In this document: positions 9,821 through 18,363 of the stretch, in pieces
How positions within the stretch are numbered: the stretch's first letter is position 1
How the letters are laid out: each line of letters starts with the position of its first letter
Source: Streptomyces sp. 2114.4
Lineage (GTDB): Bacteria; Actinomycetota; Actinomycetes; Streptomycetales; Streptomycetaceae
Assembly (NCBI RefSeq): GCF_900187385.1
Contig: NZ_FYEY01000001.1
Span: forward strand, 744,001-808,000
DNA: 64,000 nt
Direction: 5' to 3'
Program-made: the position numbers and the translations under genes
The notes under the pieces: generated by a model
Seen by the model: the letters and a program-made list of their open reading frames with translations, nothing else
What the model was told of the DNA's origin: nothing
Database searches by the model: none

Positions 9821-10327
9821 GTGACCACCGAACGCATCTCGCCGCCCGTCCGCGCGGGCGAGCGGGAGACCCTGCGGTCCTACCTCGACTTCCACCGCGC
9901 CACGCTCGCCATGAAGACCGACGGCCTCTGTGACGAAGACCTCCGGCGCCGGTCGAGCCCGCCGTCCACGCTCTCCCTGCTCGGCCTGGTGCGGCACATG
10001 GCGGAGGTGGAGCGCACCTGGTTCCGCCGGGTGATCGCCGGTGAGGACATTCCGCTCGTCTGGTCGGCCGAGGGCGACTACCAGGTGGCGTACGACGCGA
10101 CCACGGCCACCCGCGAGGAGGCCTTCGACGCCTGGCAGACCGAGGTGGCACACGCCCGCCGCATCGAGCGCGAGGCGGCATCGCTCGATGTCACGGGCTA
10201 CCAGCCCCGATGGGGCGAACATGTCTCCCTGCGCCTGGTGATGCTGCACCTGATCCATGAATACGCCCGCCACAACGGCCATGCGGACTTCCTCCGCGAG
10301 GCCATCGACGGCACGGTCGGCCCCTGA
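9821..10327 (+). CDS. DinB-family (DUF664) putative thiol-dependent enzyme
   Basis: The 168-residue protein starts at GTG 9821 after an AAAGGA site. It has the four-helix DinB-like pattern: LRSYLDFHRATLAMKTDGL near residue 20, then LLGLVRHMAEVERTWFRRVI near 55 and LHLIHEYARHNGHADFLREA near the C-terminus. The three histidines in these segments (RHMAEVE, IHEYARHNGH) match the metal triad of the mycothiol-dependent isomerase/transferase superfamily. Reaction and substrate are unknown. The motif layout supports the family strongly. Confidence 0.85.
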   Translation: MTTERISPPVRAGERETLRSYLDFHRATLAMKTDGLCDEDLRRRSSPPSTLSLLGLVRHMAEVERTWFRRVIAGEDIPLVWSAEGDYQVAYDATTATREEAFDAWQTEVAHARRIEREAASLDVTGYQPRWGEHVSLRLVMLHLIHEYARHNGHADFLREAIDGTVGP

Positions 10328-10366
10328 GGACGCTCTGAGGCCCCCCCCTGAGGGAGCCCTCCGCGA

Positions 10367-10403
10367 AAGCCCGCCGCCACCGGTGACCGGTGGCGGCGGG
10401 CTT
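10367..10403. terminator. Bidirectional terminator between the DinB-like gene and the permease
   Basis: AAGCCCGCCGCCACCGGT (10367-10384) is the perfect reverse complement of ACCGGTGGCGGCGGGCTT (10386-10403), giving a stem of about 15 bp with a 7-nt loop. It sits between two convergent genes, 40 bp after one stop and 37 bp from the other. Confidence 0.85.
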
Positions 10404-10439
10404 CCTGACGTTCCAGGGGTGGGGTCGCCGCCCCAGGCC

Positions 10440-11978
10440 CTAGATCAGGTCCATCGCGGCGACCTCGTCGGGGCGGCCGTAGCTCACCGGCCCCTGGAAG
10501 CGCCGCCGGGCGGTGGCGAACCACCAGACGGTGGCGATGACCAGGACCACCGCCAGGGCGATGGGCGCGTAGTTGAACGAGGCAGGGGTGATCGGGGACG
10601 CCTGGGGCAGCATGAACAGCACATTGCTGATCAGGATCCAGGCCACGGCGACCGCGGCGACGGGCTTGCCGTAGCGGCCGAGGTTCCACGGTCCGGCCTG
10701 GAAGTCGTCGAGCCGCAGCCGCAGGAAGATGGGGACGGCGTAGGCGAGGAACAGGCCGACGACATTGACGCTCACCACGGCGGTGAAGGCGGTGTGGGAC
10801 CACCAGCCGGGCAGCACCAGCACCAGGGGGCAGGCCGCGGCGAGCCAGACGGCTTTCACGGGCGTACGGGTGCGCGCGGACACCGAATGCCACCAACGGG
10901 AGCCGGGCATCGCCCCGTCCCGGGAGAAGGCAAAGATCTGCCGGGTATTGCTGGTCATGTTGGCGAGACCGCAGAAGAGCATGGCGCCGATAACGATCAA
11001 CAACAGGAACTGGGCGGTGCTTTGGCCGAGCGCATCGACGAGAATCTGCACCGGCGGCGCGTCGGCACTCGCGGCATGGCCGTAGTCACGGATCGCGTAC
11101 ACCAGGGCGAGCATGAGGATCAGTCCGGTGATCGCGGAGTAACTGATCGCCCGCATGATGCCCCGGGGAGCATTGACGGTGGCCTTCACCGTTTCTTCAG
11201 ACATGTGGAAACTGCCGTCGAACCCGGTGAAGGTCCAGCTGGTGACGAGCAGACCCAGCATTCCGCCGTACAACGCATGGGTGAAGCCGGTGTTGTTGAC
11301 GAAGTGCAGGGCGAACGAAGGAGGTTGGTGATGATCGGGGATCAGCGCCAGCGCACCGACGATCACCACCATGCCGATCAGCAGCCACCACACGGAAATA
11401 CGGTTCACTACGGCAACCAGCCGCACCGTATAGGTGTTGGCCAGCGCCTGGACGAGCAGGATGGCCGCGGTGATACCGACCGTCTGCTGGGGTGTCGGCT
11501 CGTAGGACGGCCACTGCATGGAGACGAACGCCTGGATGAAGGTGGCGGCGGCGAAGTTGGTGGCGGCGGTGCCGCCGACCTGGCCCACGAAGTTCAGCCA
11601 GCCCGTGTACCAGGACCAGGCACCCTGATGCCGCTTGGCCAGCTTGCCGGCCGAGAAGTAGAGCGCGCCGCTGGTCGGGTAGGCGGAGGCGATCTCGCCC
11701 ATCGCGGCACCGACGAACAGCACCATGACCGACACACCGATCCAGCCGAGGATCAGGATCCGCGGGCCGCCGGCGTTCATGCCGAAGCCGAAGGAGGAGA
11801 AGATCCCGGAGATGATGTTGATGATGGTGAAGGAAATGGCGAAATTGTCGAACGCGCGGAATCGGCGGGTGAGTTTCCGCGGATAGCCCATGGCGTGGAG
11901 CGTGGCGTCATCGTCGAGGGTGAGGGGATCTGCCGCGTGGGGGGTTTTCGAGCGAGTTGGGGACGTACGCTCGGACAC
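10440..11978 (-). CDS. APC-superfamily amino-acid permease
   Basis: The 512-residue integral membrane transporter has about 12 hydrophobic segments. It shows the APC signature at the first helix (FAISFTIINIISGIFSSFGF) and a conserved cytoplasmic loop with GEIASAYPTSGALYFSAGKLA. It resembles the GABA/choline/amino-acid permease branch of the family; the substrate cannot be read from sequence. GTG 11978 was chosen because it follows AGAAAGG at suitable spacing and yields a polar N-terminus (SERTSPTRSKT). A longer frame extends to 12119 but is Arg/Pro-rich. It is probably monocistronic, with the terminator at 10367-10403 on its 3' side. Confidence 0.92.
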   Translation of the reverse strand: MSERTSPTRSKTPHAADPLTLDDDATLHAMGYPRKLTRRFRAFDNFAISFTIINIISGIFSSFGFGMNAGGPRILILGWIGVSVMVLFVGAAMGEIASAYPTSGALYFSAGKLAKRHQGAWSWYTGWLNFVGQVGGTAATNFAAATFIQAFVSMQWPSYEPTPQQTVGITAAILLVQALANTYTVRLVAVVNRISVWWLLIGMVVIVGALALIPDHHQPPSFALHFVNNTGFTHALYGGMLGLLVTSWTFTGFDGSFHMSEETVKATVNAPRGIMRAISYSAITGLILMLALVYAIRDYGHAASADAPPVQILVDALGQSTAQFLLLIVIGAMLFCGLANMTSNTRQIFAFSRDGAMPGSRWWHSVSARTRTPVKAVWLAAACPLVLVLPGWWSHTAFTAVVSVNVVGLFLAYAVPIFLRLRLDDFQAGPWNLGRYGKPVAAVAVAWILISNVLFMLPQASPITPASFNYAPIALAVVLVIATVWWFATARRRFQGPVSYGRPDEVAAMDLI

Positions 11979-12115
11979 AACCGCAACCTTTCTGAGGGAA
12001 TCGGGGGGAAGGGGCGGAGGGAGAATGGGCCGGTTCGCTGTGATCGGACGGGTGAAGCGGAAGGAACGGCCCTTTTGCGGTGCCGCATTCCGTAGGGCTC
12101 GGGCCTCCTCAGGAA

Positions 12116-13072
12116 TCATCCGGCATGGGGTACGGGTAGTCCGCAGGAGCGCCTGGCCCTGGACAATTGCTCTTCGGGATCACCGAATGCACTCCAGGGC
12201 ATGCGCGAGGCATACGGCCCCATGGCCGTAAAGACTTCCCGCGCCTCGAATTCGCGTTTCGCCATGTACAGCGCGTGAGCCAGATAGGCCAGATCCAGCA
12301 CCGGCGTGAAGCGGTAACCGGCCACCTGCGGGAACCAGTTCCGGTGGACACCCATGGCCGCCGAGATCCACTGCGGCTGCTCCCAGGTGTGGTCCGCGAG
12401 CAGTTCGGACGGGTTGTAGTCCTCGACCAGCGCCACGAGTGGCAGCAGCCGCAGCGGCGAGGCCGCGGGGGCCCGCTGGCTCAGGAACGCGGCAACGTCC
12501 CAGCTCGCACTGGACGAACCGCCGTAACGGGTGAAGAAGAAGGACAGGAAGCGGTGGTGCGCCTCGCGGTGCCAGGAGTCCAGCCGGAGGATGTGGGCGA
12601 AGAGGTACCAGGGCCCGGCCGGAGCGGTCAGCAGCCCCTGCGGCGCCGGGTCCTGCGGTCGGTCGAGGCGCGTCAGCGCCAGTTGCGCCACCCAGGGCGT
12701 GGGGTCCTCGGGCAGCAGCTTCGCGGCCCGCTCACACGCCGACCGCGCTATCCGGGCCAGCGCGCCCTGCCGCCGGTCACCGGCGTCGGCCATACGCAGC
12801 GCACGGACCATCGCCACCCGCGCCCAGAGCAGCGCCGCCTCCGGTCCCGGCTCCTCGGCGAGCCAGCGCTCGGCCAGATCCGAGTCGGCCGCCACGGACG
12901 CCAGCACCAGGGACCGGTGGGCGCGCACCTCGAAATCCTCGCGGGCTTCCCGCAGAACTTCGTGCGCACTCAAGTACCGTCCGGCCCGCACATCCATACA
13001 CGCGCCCGCCAGCGCCCGGTCATTGGCCGCCGGACTCCACACGTACTGCCCCTCGAAAGAGCCGGCCGCCAT
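12116..13072 (-). CDS. Uncharacterised 318-residue cytoplasmic protein, helical repeats likely
   Basis: The ATG at 13072 follows GGGAGGGG. The protein is rich in Ala/Leu/Arg helices and has no signal peptide or membrane span. Segments such as GRYLSAHEVLREAREDFEVRAH, split by DSDLAERWLAEEPG and CERAAKLLPEDPTPWVAQLA, have the helix-turn-helix rhythm of TPR-like repeats. Tryptophan-rich conserved-looking stretches follow (WHREAHHRFLSFFFTRYGGS, HRNWFPQVAGYRFTPVLDLA). I recognise it only as a streptomycete hypothetical protein. It lies upstream of the permease on the same strand, separated by 137 bp. Confidence 0.8.
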   Translation of the reverse strand: MAAGSFEGQYVWSPAANDRALAGACMDVRAGRYLSAHEVLREAREDFEVRAHRSLVLASVAADSDLAERWLAEEPGPEAALLWARVAMVRALRMADAGDRRQGALARIARSACERAAKLLPEDPTPWVAQLALTRLDRPQDPAPQGLLTAPAGPWYLFAHILRLDSWHREAHHRFLSFFFTRYGGSSSASWDVAAFLSQRAPAASPLRLLPLVALVEDYNPSELLADHTWEQPQWISAAMGVHRNWFPQVAGYRFTPVLDLAYLAHALYMAKREFEAREVFTAMGPYASRMPWSAFGDPEEQLSRARRSCGLPVPHAG

Positions 13073-14034
13073 GGTCCCCTCCCGGTCACGAAGGCGTCAT
13101 CCCCCACACCACATTCCGGCTGCGCCGAATTCAGCCGGACCCTGCCACCGGTTAAGTGACAGCGAGCCACACCTTACTCACCCCAACTCCCGGCGAAAAC
13201 AAGCCGCCTGGAATATCTGGTTCCGCACCTTTTAGTCTTGATGAGATTGAAAAGGAAACAACTTCTCGGCCAACCTTCCGAACCTCCTTGTTTTGCACTC
13301 CTGTTCATCACCGTGCATTTATTTGGCATATTCACATGCCCACAGCACCTTCACAACCGGACATCACCACTGGCTACCCCTCCGTATCCGCCGCTCCCCC
13401 GGATGTCGAGCGCACCCCCTGACTCTCAGCCAGTTCACGCAGGGCTTTTGGCCATGCCGGCAGAGGTGGCGCGGCGGCCGGGACCGACGGCCACGCACCC
13501 GCCCCGGCGGACACACTCCTCTCCCCTGGAGGTGAGACCCGCTCCGCCCCCACCCGCGCCGCCACCGCACAGACCGCCACCGGGCCCGCACCGCGCGCCA
13601 CGAGCGCCCCGGATCATCAACATGCAATGAACTCCTGACGCGCTTGCGCGACCGAACAGCGGGCACCCGGATGCCACGGGCCGCCCCGCCGTCCGGGCGG
13701 GCGCCGCCCCAACACGAAGTCGGCTCAAGAGCAACCGAATTAGCGGACGCTACTTTCCGGAAGCACGCGATTACATGTAGCGTTCGACTGGACCGGAGGC
13801 CGTGGCTTCACAGCACGTCACGGCTGGGTACGGGCATGGGCGCGAGCGTTCTTGCGGTACGAGCGGAGCGATCGTCGCCGATGGGCGCACCTGCACCACA
13901 AGTGTCTGGCCGCCGCCCCGCACGACCACCGGACCGCCTCGCGATCGCTGCGTAGCACCTCAGCATCCCTGAACGTCGAGCACCGCCATGTCTGTCCGTA
14001 CACGCCTGCTTTGCAAGAGGAATGGGCCCAGATC
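13073..14034. other. Long intergenic region with an AT-rich island
   Basis: About 960 bp without a convincing gene. Between roughly 13175 and 13345 the base composition drops sharply from the surrounding level, with runs such as TTGATGAGATTGAAAAGGAA and TTATTTGGCATATTCACATG. The rest (13360-13720) is C-rich and its open frames are Pro/Arg-rich. The right part (13735-13790) is again AT-richer and probably contains the promoter of the winged-helix gene. No RNA gene or transposase remnant was recognised. Confidence 0.5.
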
Positions 14035-14592
14035 ATGTTTATGAACTCCTCGACGACCCCGCTTGCGTTGCGTCCGGACGCCGACGTCGTCCGGCCGCTC
14101 ACAGCCGGGCCCGGCGAAGAGCCACCCCTGGCGGTCGACCGGCTACCCGACGGAAAGTGGCAATTGACCCTGCACGACCTGGAACCCGTATCGGTGCACC
14201 GGCTGCCGTCCGACGAGGTCCACATCATCCTTGCGCCGCCGGGCGAGGAACCGCCCCACCCCGAGGACCCTCCGGCCGGCCGCACCCGTCCCGACCCGGT
14301 CCACATCGACACCGCGGCCCGGACGGTCTTCATCAGAGGGCGCCAACTCGACCTGCCACGGCTGGAGTTCGACCTGCTCGCCCATCTGGTGCTGCACCCC
14401 CGGCGCGCCTTCACCCGGGAACAGCTGATGGCCGCCGTCTGGCCCAACTGCCAGTCCAGCACCCGCACCGTCGATGTCCACATCGCCCGTCTGCGCCGGC
14501 GTCTGGGGCCGGGGCTGCGCGACTCCATCAGCACCGTCTTCGGCATCGGCTACAAGTACCTGCCGGGCGCACGGGCCGACGGCTGCGGCTGA
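14035..14592 (+). CDS. Orphan winged-helix (OmpR/PhoB-type) DNA-binding regulator
   Basis: The roughly 185-residue protein has a C-terminal trans_reg_C winged helix: LDLPRLEFDLLAHLVLHPRR, then AFTREQLMAAVWP, then the recognition helix region TRTVDVHIARLRRRLG and the wing GIGYKYLPG. There is no receiver domain with a phospho-Asp. The N-terminal 90 residues are Pro/Glu-rich and unlike CheY folds, so control is not by a classical two-component phosphorelay. ATG 14035 and ATG 14041 are both possible starts. It lies just outside the GCIS-peptide locus and could be its activator, which is inference from position. Confidence 0.85.
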   Translation: MFMNSSTTPLALRPDADVVRPLTAGPGEEPPLAVDRLPDGKWQLTLHDLEPVSVHRLPSDEVHIILAPPGEEPPHPEDPPAGRTRPDPVHIDTAARTVFIRGRQLDLPRLEFDLLAHLVLHPRRAFTREQLMAAVWPNCQSSTRTVDVHIARLRRRLGPGLRDSISTVFGIGYKYLPGARADGCG

Positions 14593-14651
14593 CGCGCCGC
14601 CGCAACCGCCACCAGCCCGCCACCACTGCTCCGGGGACGCAGGCAGCGGGC

Positions 14652-14677
14652 CGGTGACCGAGGGATATCGGTCACCG
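14652..14677. terminator. Hairpin between convergent regulator and hypX-like genes
   Basis: CGGTGACCG (14652-14660) and CGGTCACCG (14669-14677) form a perfect 9-bp stem with an 8-nt loop. A second small stem, CCTCCCC (14689-14695) with GGGGAGG (14704-14710), follows. Both lie between the convergent stops at 14592 and 14716. Confidence 0.6.
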
Positions 14678-14715
14678 TCCCGGCCGTCCCTCCCCGCCGG
14701 GACGGGGAGGCTCGG

Positions 14716-16425
14716 TCAGGCCCCGGCCGGTGAGGTGTTCAGGTGCGCGGGGGCTCCGGACGCGGGTTCCTTGCGTACGAAGGCCCGGCGCAGGGCGTGA
14801 TACGGCTCGTCCGGGTCGAAGAAGGTGCGGTGCATACGGGCCAGTTCCTCCTCCCGGTACGCGGCGAGCGGCCGCTCGGCCTCGTCGCGTTCCCGCGATG
14901 CCTTCTTCGCGGCGATACGGGCCTGGGTCGCGGGCGCCGAGGCCAGCCGGACGGCGAGGCGGGCGGTCCGTGCGGCGAAATCCTGCGCGGTGCAGTCGAG
15001 GATCCGGTCGACCAGGCCGAGCCGTGCGCCGGCCGCCGCGGTCATCGGCAGGGCGCGGGCCATCAGCTGCCCGGCCACCTCGGGGCCTGCCCGGCCGGGC
15101 AGCGTATAGGTCCAGTACTCCGAACCGTAGAGGCCCATCAGCCGGTAGTGGGGGTTGAGCAGCACGGCCGACCGGCACCACACCTCGTCGGCGGCGAGGG
15201 CCAGCATCGCCCCGCCCGCCGCGGCATTGCCGCCGAGCGCGGCGACCACCAGCCGGTCGGTGGTGGTCAGGACGGCGTGCACCAGGTCGTCCATGGCGTT
15301 GATATTGGCCCAGGACTCCTCGGCGGGGTCGGCGGCGGCCTCGATGACATGGAGATGGATGCCGTTGGAGAAGAAGTCCCGGCGGCCGCCGAGGACCAGC
15401 ACGGAGGTCGGCCGGGCGCAGGCGTGGCGGTACGCGGCGAGCAGGCGCCGGCAGTGGCCGGTGCTCATCGCGCCACCGGGAAAGGAGAACTCCAGGAAGC
15501 CGGCCGGGCCGTCCTCGCGGTAGCGGATGTCGCTCCAGGTACGGGGGTCGTCGCCGGGGCCGAGCGGGGCCGGGAGCTCCGGGAGCCGCGGGAGGCGGTC
15601 GCCCAGCGCCAGTGTGGCGGGCAGCTTGGGGGTGCGGGGCTGCCCCGGCGCGCGGGGTGCCCGCAGTTCCGGGATCCATACCGCGCCGTCGGCCGTCGCC
15701 CGGCAGATCGCGCCGCCCCGGGTGGCGAGCAGTTCACCGGGGCGGCCGGTCAGGGTGCCCTCGGGGTGGCCACCGTGCAAGTACCAGCTCTCGCCGAGGA
15801 GTTCATCGCGGACACCGGGCTGCGAATCGGCGGCGCGCAGCGCGCGTACGACGGTGTCGGTGGAGTCGGACCGCCAGTCGATGCGGCGCAGCTCCTGGCG
15901 GAAGGGCGGCCGGGGGCGGCCGGGCTGCGCGGCGTCGGGCAGGGCGGCCTGCGGCTGTGGCCGGTGGGTCCCGGAGGCCACACGGGCCACGGCCGTCAGG
16001 ACCGCCTCGACCGCGCCATCGGCGATCTCGTTGCGGTACAGGTCGCTCTTGCCCACCTCGGGTACGGGGAAGTCGGCCGCGGCCCAGATGTCGCCGGCGT
16101 CCATCTCGTCATTGGCCTGCAGCACCGTGACTCCCCACCGGGCGGCGCCCAGGTGCACCGCCCAGTCCACCGATGACGGGCCGCGGTCGCCGACGGGACC
16201 GGGGTGCACGATCAGGCAGGTGTACGCCGACCACACCTCGCGGGGCACGGCCGTCTTGAGCATCGGTGCCACGATCAGCTCGGGGGCGTGCCGGCGTACG
16301 GCCTCGAGGAGCGGAGTCTCACGCGTCACCAGCTCCACGCCCACATGGTGCCCCCGCTCGCCGAGTTCCGCGTAGACGCGCTGTGTCAGGCTGTTGAACG
16401 CGCCGGCGATGAGCAGAATGCGCAC
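14716..16425 (-). CDS. hypX: HypX/HoxX-like protein: formyltransferase domain fused to enoyl-CoA hydratase domain
   Basis: The 569-residue protein starts at GTG 16425 after AGGGGAG. The N-terminal half has a methionyl-tRNA-formyltransferase-like fold (RILLIAGAFNSLTQRVYAEL, then LIVHPGPVGDRGPSSVDWA and the HPG/D-type motif region, about 1-270). The C-terminal half is a crotonase domain (about 290-545) with GRRDFFSNGIHLHVIEAA and LGGNAAAGGAMLALAADEVW. Known HypX proteins make the CO ligand of [NiFe] hydrogenases from a formyl-folate donor. No hydrogenase structural or hyp genes are visible here, so it may serve a hydrogenase encoded elsewhere or have another formyl-transfer role. It is divergent from the GCIS peptide gene. 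Confidence 0.87.
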   Translation of the reverse strand: MRILLIAGAFNSLTQRVYAELGERGHHVGVELVTRETPLLEAVRRHAPELIVAPMLKTAVPREVWSAYTCLIVHPGPVGDRGPSSVDWAVHLGAARWGVTVLQANDEMDAGDIWAAADFPVPEVGKSDLYRNEIADGAVEAVLTAVARVASGTHRPQPQAALPDAAQPGRPRPPFRQELRRIDWRSDSTDTVVRALRAADSQPGVRDELLGESWYLHGGHPEGTLTGRPGELLATRGGAICRATADGAVWIPELRAPRAPGQPRTPKLPATLALGDRLPRLPELPAPLGPGDDPRTWSDIRYREDGPAGFLEFSFPGGAMSTGHCRRLLAAYRHACARPTSVLVLGGRRDFFSNGIHLHVIEAAADPAEESWANINAMDDLVHAVLTTTDRLVVAALGGNAAAGGAMLALAADEVWCRSAVLLNPHYRLMGLYGSEYWTYTLPGRAGPEVAGQLMARALPMTAAAGARLGLVDRILDCTAQDFAARTARLAVRLASAPATQARIAAKKASRERDEAERPLAAYREEELARMHRTFFDPDEPYHALRRAFVRKEPASGAPAHLNTSPAGA

Positions 16426-16771
16426 AGCGGACTCCCCTGGAGCTGGAACCGGTCAGCGGGTGATTGATCGTGATCGTTCCCCACGGGCGGCCGTCCGCCA
16501 CCCGAGCCGCGCCGGGGTCACCCGATCGACGGCCGCCGTGCGGCCCAATGTCCACGCGGGACCTGACTTGACGATCCGTCAGCTAGTTCCGTCGATAGAT
16601 CATCTGGACGGAATCCCGCCAAAGTTGGCGCACTCCACCCGCTTCCACGGACCGCGACATTGCCGTTAATTGACATTCACTTGGTTATACTTTTACCTTC
16701 GGTGGTGCGGCATCGGTGCAGGTCAGCGTCGTATGCCCGGTTCGTCTTCCGCATTCTCACCGGAGGTTCCC
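16426..16771 (+). promoter_or_regulatory. Divergent control region between hypX and the GCIS peptide gene, with a TTGACA box
   Basis: This 346-bp region feeds both divergent genes. A perfect -35-like TTGACA lies at 16670-16675 in a locally AT-rich stretch that also contains TATACT at 16686-16691. The 10-bp spacing between them is too short for one ordinary promoter, so the partner -10 is uncertain (16692-16698 is the right distance but poor). The leader to the peptide ATG would be about 65-80 nt. The ribosome site GGAGG is at 16762-16766. Confidence 0.45.
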
Positions 16772-16927
16772 ATGGAGCAGCTCATCAAGAAGATGGCCCA
16801 GGACCACGTCTGGCAGAGCTGGCTGGCCGCCAACTCCGCACAGCAGGCGGCGAAGAACGGCTGCATCAGCGCGGCGCCGAAGGCGGGCTGCATCAGTGCC
16901 GCACCCAAGGCCGGCTGCATCTCCTGA
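16772..16927 (+). CDS. Precursor-like peptide with three C-terminal GCIS core repeats
   Basis: The 51-residue peptide starts at ATG 16772, five bases after GGAGG. Its first 29 residues (MEQLIKKMAQDHVWQSWLA, then ANSAQQAAKN) look like an amphipathic leader. The remainder is a 9-residue repeat, GCISAAPKA twice, then a final GCIS at the C-terminus. Each repeat holds one Cys and one Ser. Five of the nine codons differ synonymously between the two full repeats, so the repeat is kept at protein level. It is directly followed by a ligase, a small GRDP-like protein and an exporter. This layout is typical of ribosomally made, post-translationally modified peptides, but I do not recognise the class. 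The function is inference. Confidence 0.75.
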   Translation: MEQLIKKMAQDHVWQSWLAANSAQQAAKNGCISAAPKAGCISAAPKAGCIS

Positions 16928-16940
16928 CCCTCGCGCCTCA

Positions 16941-17017
16941 GGTGCCCGGAGCCAACCGGCGAGCACCGGGAGCGGGCCGTTCCGCGCCTTCCCTGCCACC
17001 GGCCCGCTCCGGGCACC
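16941..17017 (+). promoter_or_regulatory. Overlapping inverted repeats between peptide gene and ligase gene (attenuator/processing candidate)
   Basis: GGTGCCCGGAGC (16941-16952) is perfectly complementary to 17006-17017, and GGAGCGGGCCG (16969-16979) is perfectly complementary to 17000-17010. The two right arms share 17006-17010, so the full stems compete, or form one long interrupted hairpin. It sits just after the peptide stop. Such structures often lower read-through from a highly expressed precursor gene into enzyme genes. Confidence 0.6.
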
Positions 17018-17071
17018 AACCCCCTGCCTTCCCGTGTGGACACCGCCCTCCCGACCAAGGACGAGGAATCC

Positions 17072-18310
17072 ATGGATGGTCAGCCGACCGCCGAGGTCAT
17101 CGAGCAGATCCGCGACATACCGATCTACCGTGCGTCGCTGGCGAAAGGCCACTTCCCCCTGCTCGACAAGCCGCAGATCGCGCGCGGCTTCCCCGACAAC
17201 TGGATGACCCCCCGACTGGCCGCGGCCCTGGAGTCCGGAGAGGCGGAATTCGTCCTCTCCACCGGCACCCACCACGCCCGGATGCAGATCATCCGGCCCC
17301 CGTATTTCCTGCTGCACTCCTACTACCGGCTGTGGAGCGAACACCCCGATATCGCCCACACCTGGGAATCGGGCTGCCGACGGGTCTCCCTGACCACGGT
17401 GCTGGCCACGGAGCATGTGGCGCGGGTCAATGCCGCACGGCGCGGTACTCCGCCGGACCCGGTGCCCGCCCTCGCCGACCGGCAGCTCGATGCGCGTACC
17501 TGCTACCTCAATCTGCGGCTCGATCCGGCGCTGTGGGAGCGCGACGACGTGGTGCGGATGCTGCGGGAAATCCGGGCCGCCGCGCGAGCGCATCCGCGCG
17601 GCTGGTACCACCTCGACTGCTCCGGATATCACCTGGCGCATCTGCTGCGAAAGGTCGCCGAATGGGGGCTGTGGGACGATTTCCCGCCGCCCGCCAGCAT
17701 CATTCACGCCTACGAATACACCCCGGTCAACGTGCGGCGTTTTCTGCACCAGCACTTCGCCTGCCCGGTCATCGACCTGTTCGGCAGCACCGAGCTCGGG
17801 TATCTCTACTTCAGCGACCGCCGCGGCACCTACCGGCCGCATCTCGACAAAATGAGCGTCGAACTCCATCCGGTCGCCGAGGGCAGCACGATCCACCAGC
17901 TCATCGTCACCAGTGTGCGTAATCCCTTCATGCCGCTGGTCCGGTACCGCTCGGGCGACTGTGTGCGCACCGTGGACGGAACCCCGGACCCGGAGAAGAT
18001 CTCCCAATTCTGCGGGCGTGAAAAGGAATTGCTCGACACTCCGCACGGCCCGGTCGCACAGGGCGACCTCGACCGGTGCATCGGTGAGGCGTCCCCACAG
18101 GTCTTCGTGTACCGGTTGCAGCTAACCGGCGAGGGGACGGCGCAGCTGGTGTACACGACGTTCGACGGCACACCCGTCGATCCCGAACGGGCCGCGGCGC
18201 TGGAGGAAGCCATCGGTGAACTGACCGGGCGACGCTGCCGGCTCGACCACCGCCCGCACCTCCCCATCGGAAAGTCGGGAAAGTACGCCTGGCTCACGAC
18301 CGGCCACTGA
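17072..18310 (+). CDS. ANL-superfamily adenylate-forming ligase (phenylacetate-CoA-ligase/F390-synthetase-like)
   Basis: The 412-residue enzyme starts at ATG 17072 after AAGGACGAGG; a GTG at 17036 is an alternative. The ANL motifs are recognisable: the phosphate loop LSTGTHHARMQI near residue 62, IDLFGSTELGYLY near 233 (A5 type), PLVRYRSGDCV near 290 (A7), GREKELLDTP near 315 (A8), and IGKSGKYAW at the C-terminus (catalytic Lys loop). It is shorter than acyl-CoA ligases but close to PaaK-like proteins. It should activate a carboxylate as an acyl-AMP. Its place immediately after the GCIS peptide suggests that it activates either the peptide or a group attached to it. The substrate is unknown. 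Confidence 0.82.
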   Translation: MDGQPTAEVIEQIRDIPIYRASLAKGHFPLLDKPQIARGFPDNWMTPRLAAALESGEAEFVLSTGTHHARMQIIRPPYFLLHSYYRLWSEHPDIAHTWESGCRRVSLTTVLATEHVARVNAARRGTPPDPVPALADRQLDARTCYLNLRLDPALWERDDVVRMLREIRAAARAHPRGWYHLDCSGYHLAHLLRKVAEWGLWDDFPPPASIIHAYEYTPVNVRRFLHQHFACPVIDLFGSTELGYLYFSDRRGTYRPHLDKMSVELHPVAEGSTIHQLIVTSVRNPFMPLVRYRSGDCVRTVDGTPDPEKISQFCGREKELLDTPHGPVAQGDLDRCIGEASPQVFVYRLQLTGEGTAQLVYTTFDGTPVDPERAAALEEAIGELTGRRCRLDHRPHLPIGKSGKYAWLTTGH

Positions 18311-18363
18311 CCCACCCGACCCCTGCCGCTCCCGGACGTCTTCCTCACCCGGACAGGAGAAGC

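Noticed and set aside
13238..13630. Frame in the AT-rich island starting MMRLKRKQLLGQ
   Set aside because: It becomes Pro/Arg/His-rich after 30 residues and has no ribosome site; probably non-coding AT-rich DNA.
14716..16425. Methionyl-tRNA formyltransferase (Fmt)
   Set aside because: The C-terminal half is a crotonase domain in place of the Fmt C-domain, which is the HypX layout.
16686..16691. TATACT as the -10 of the TTGACA box at 16670
   Set aside because: The spacing is only 10 bp, too short for a sigma-70-type promoter, so the pairing was not called.
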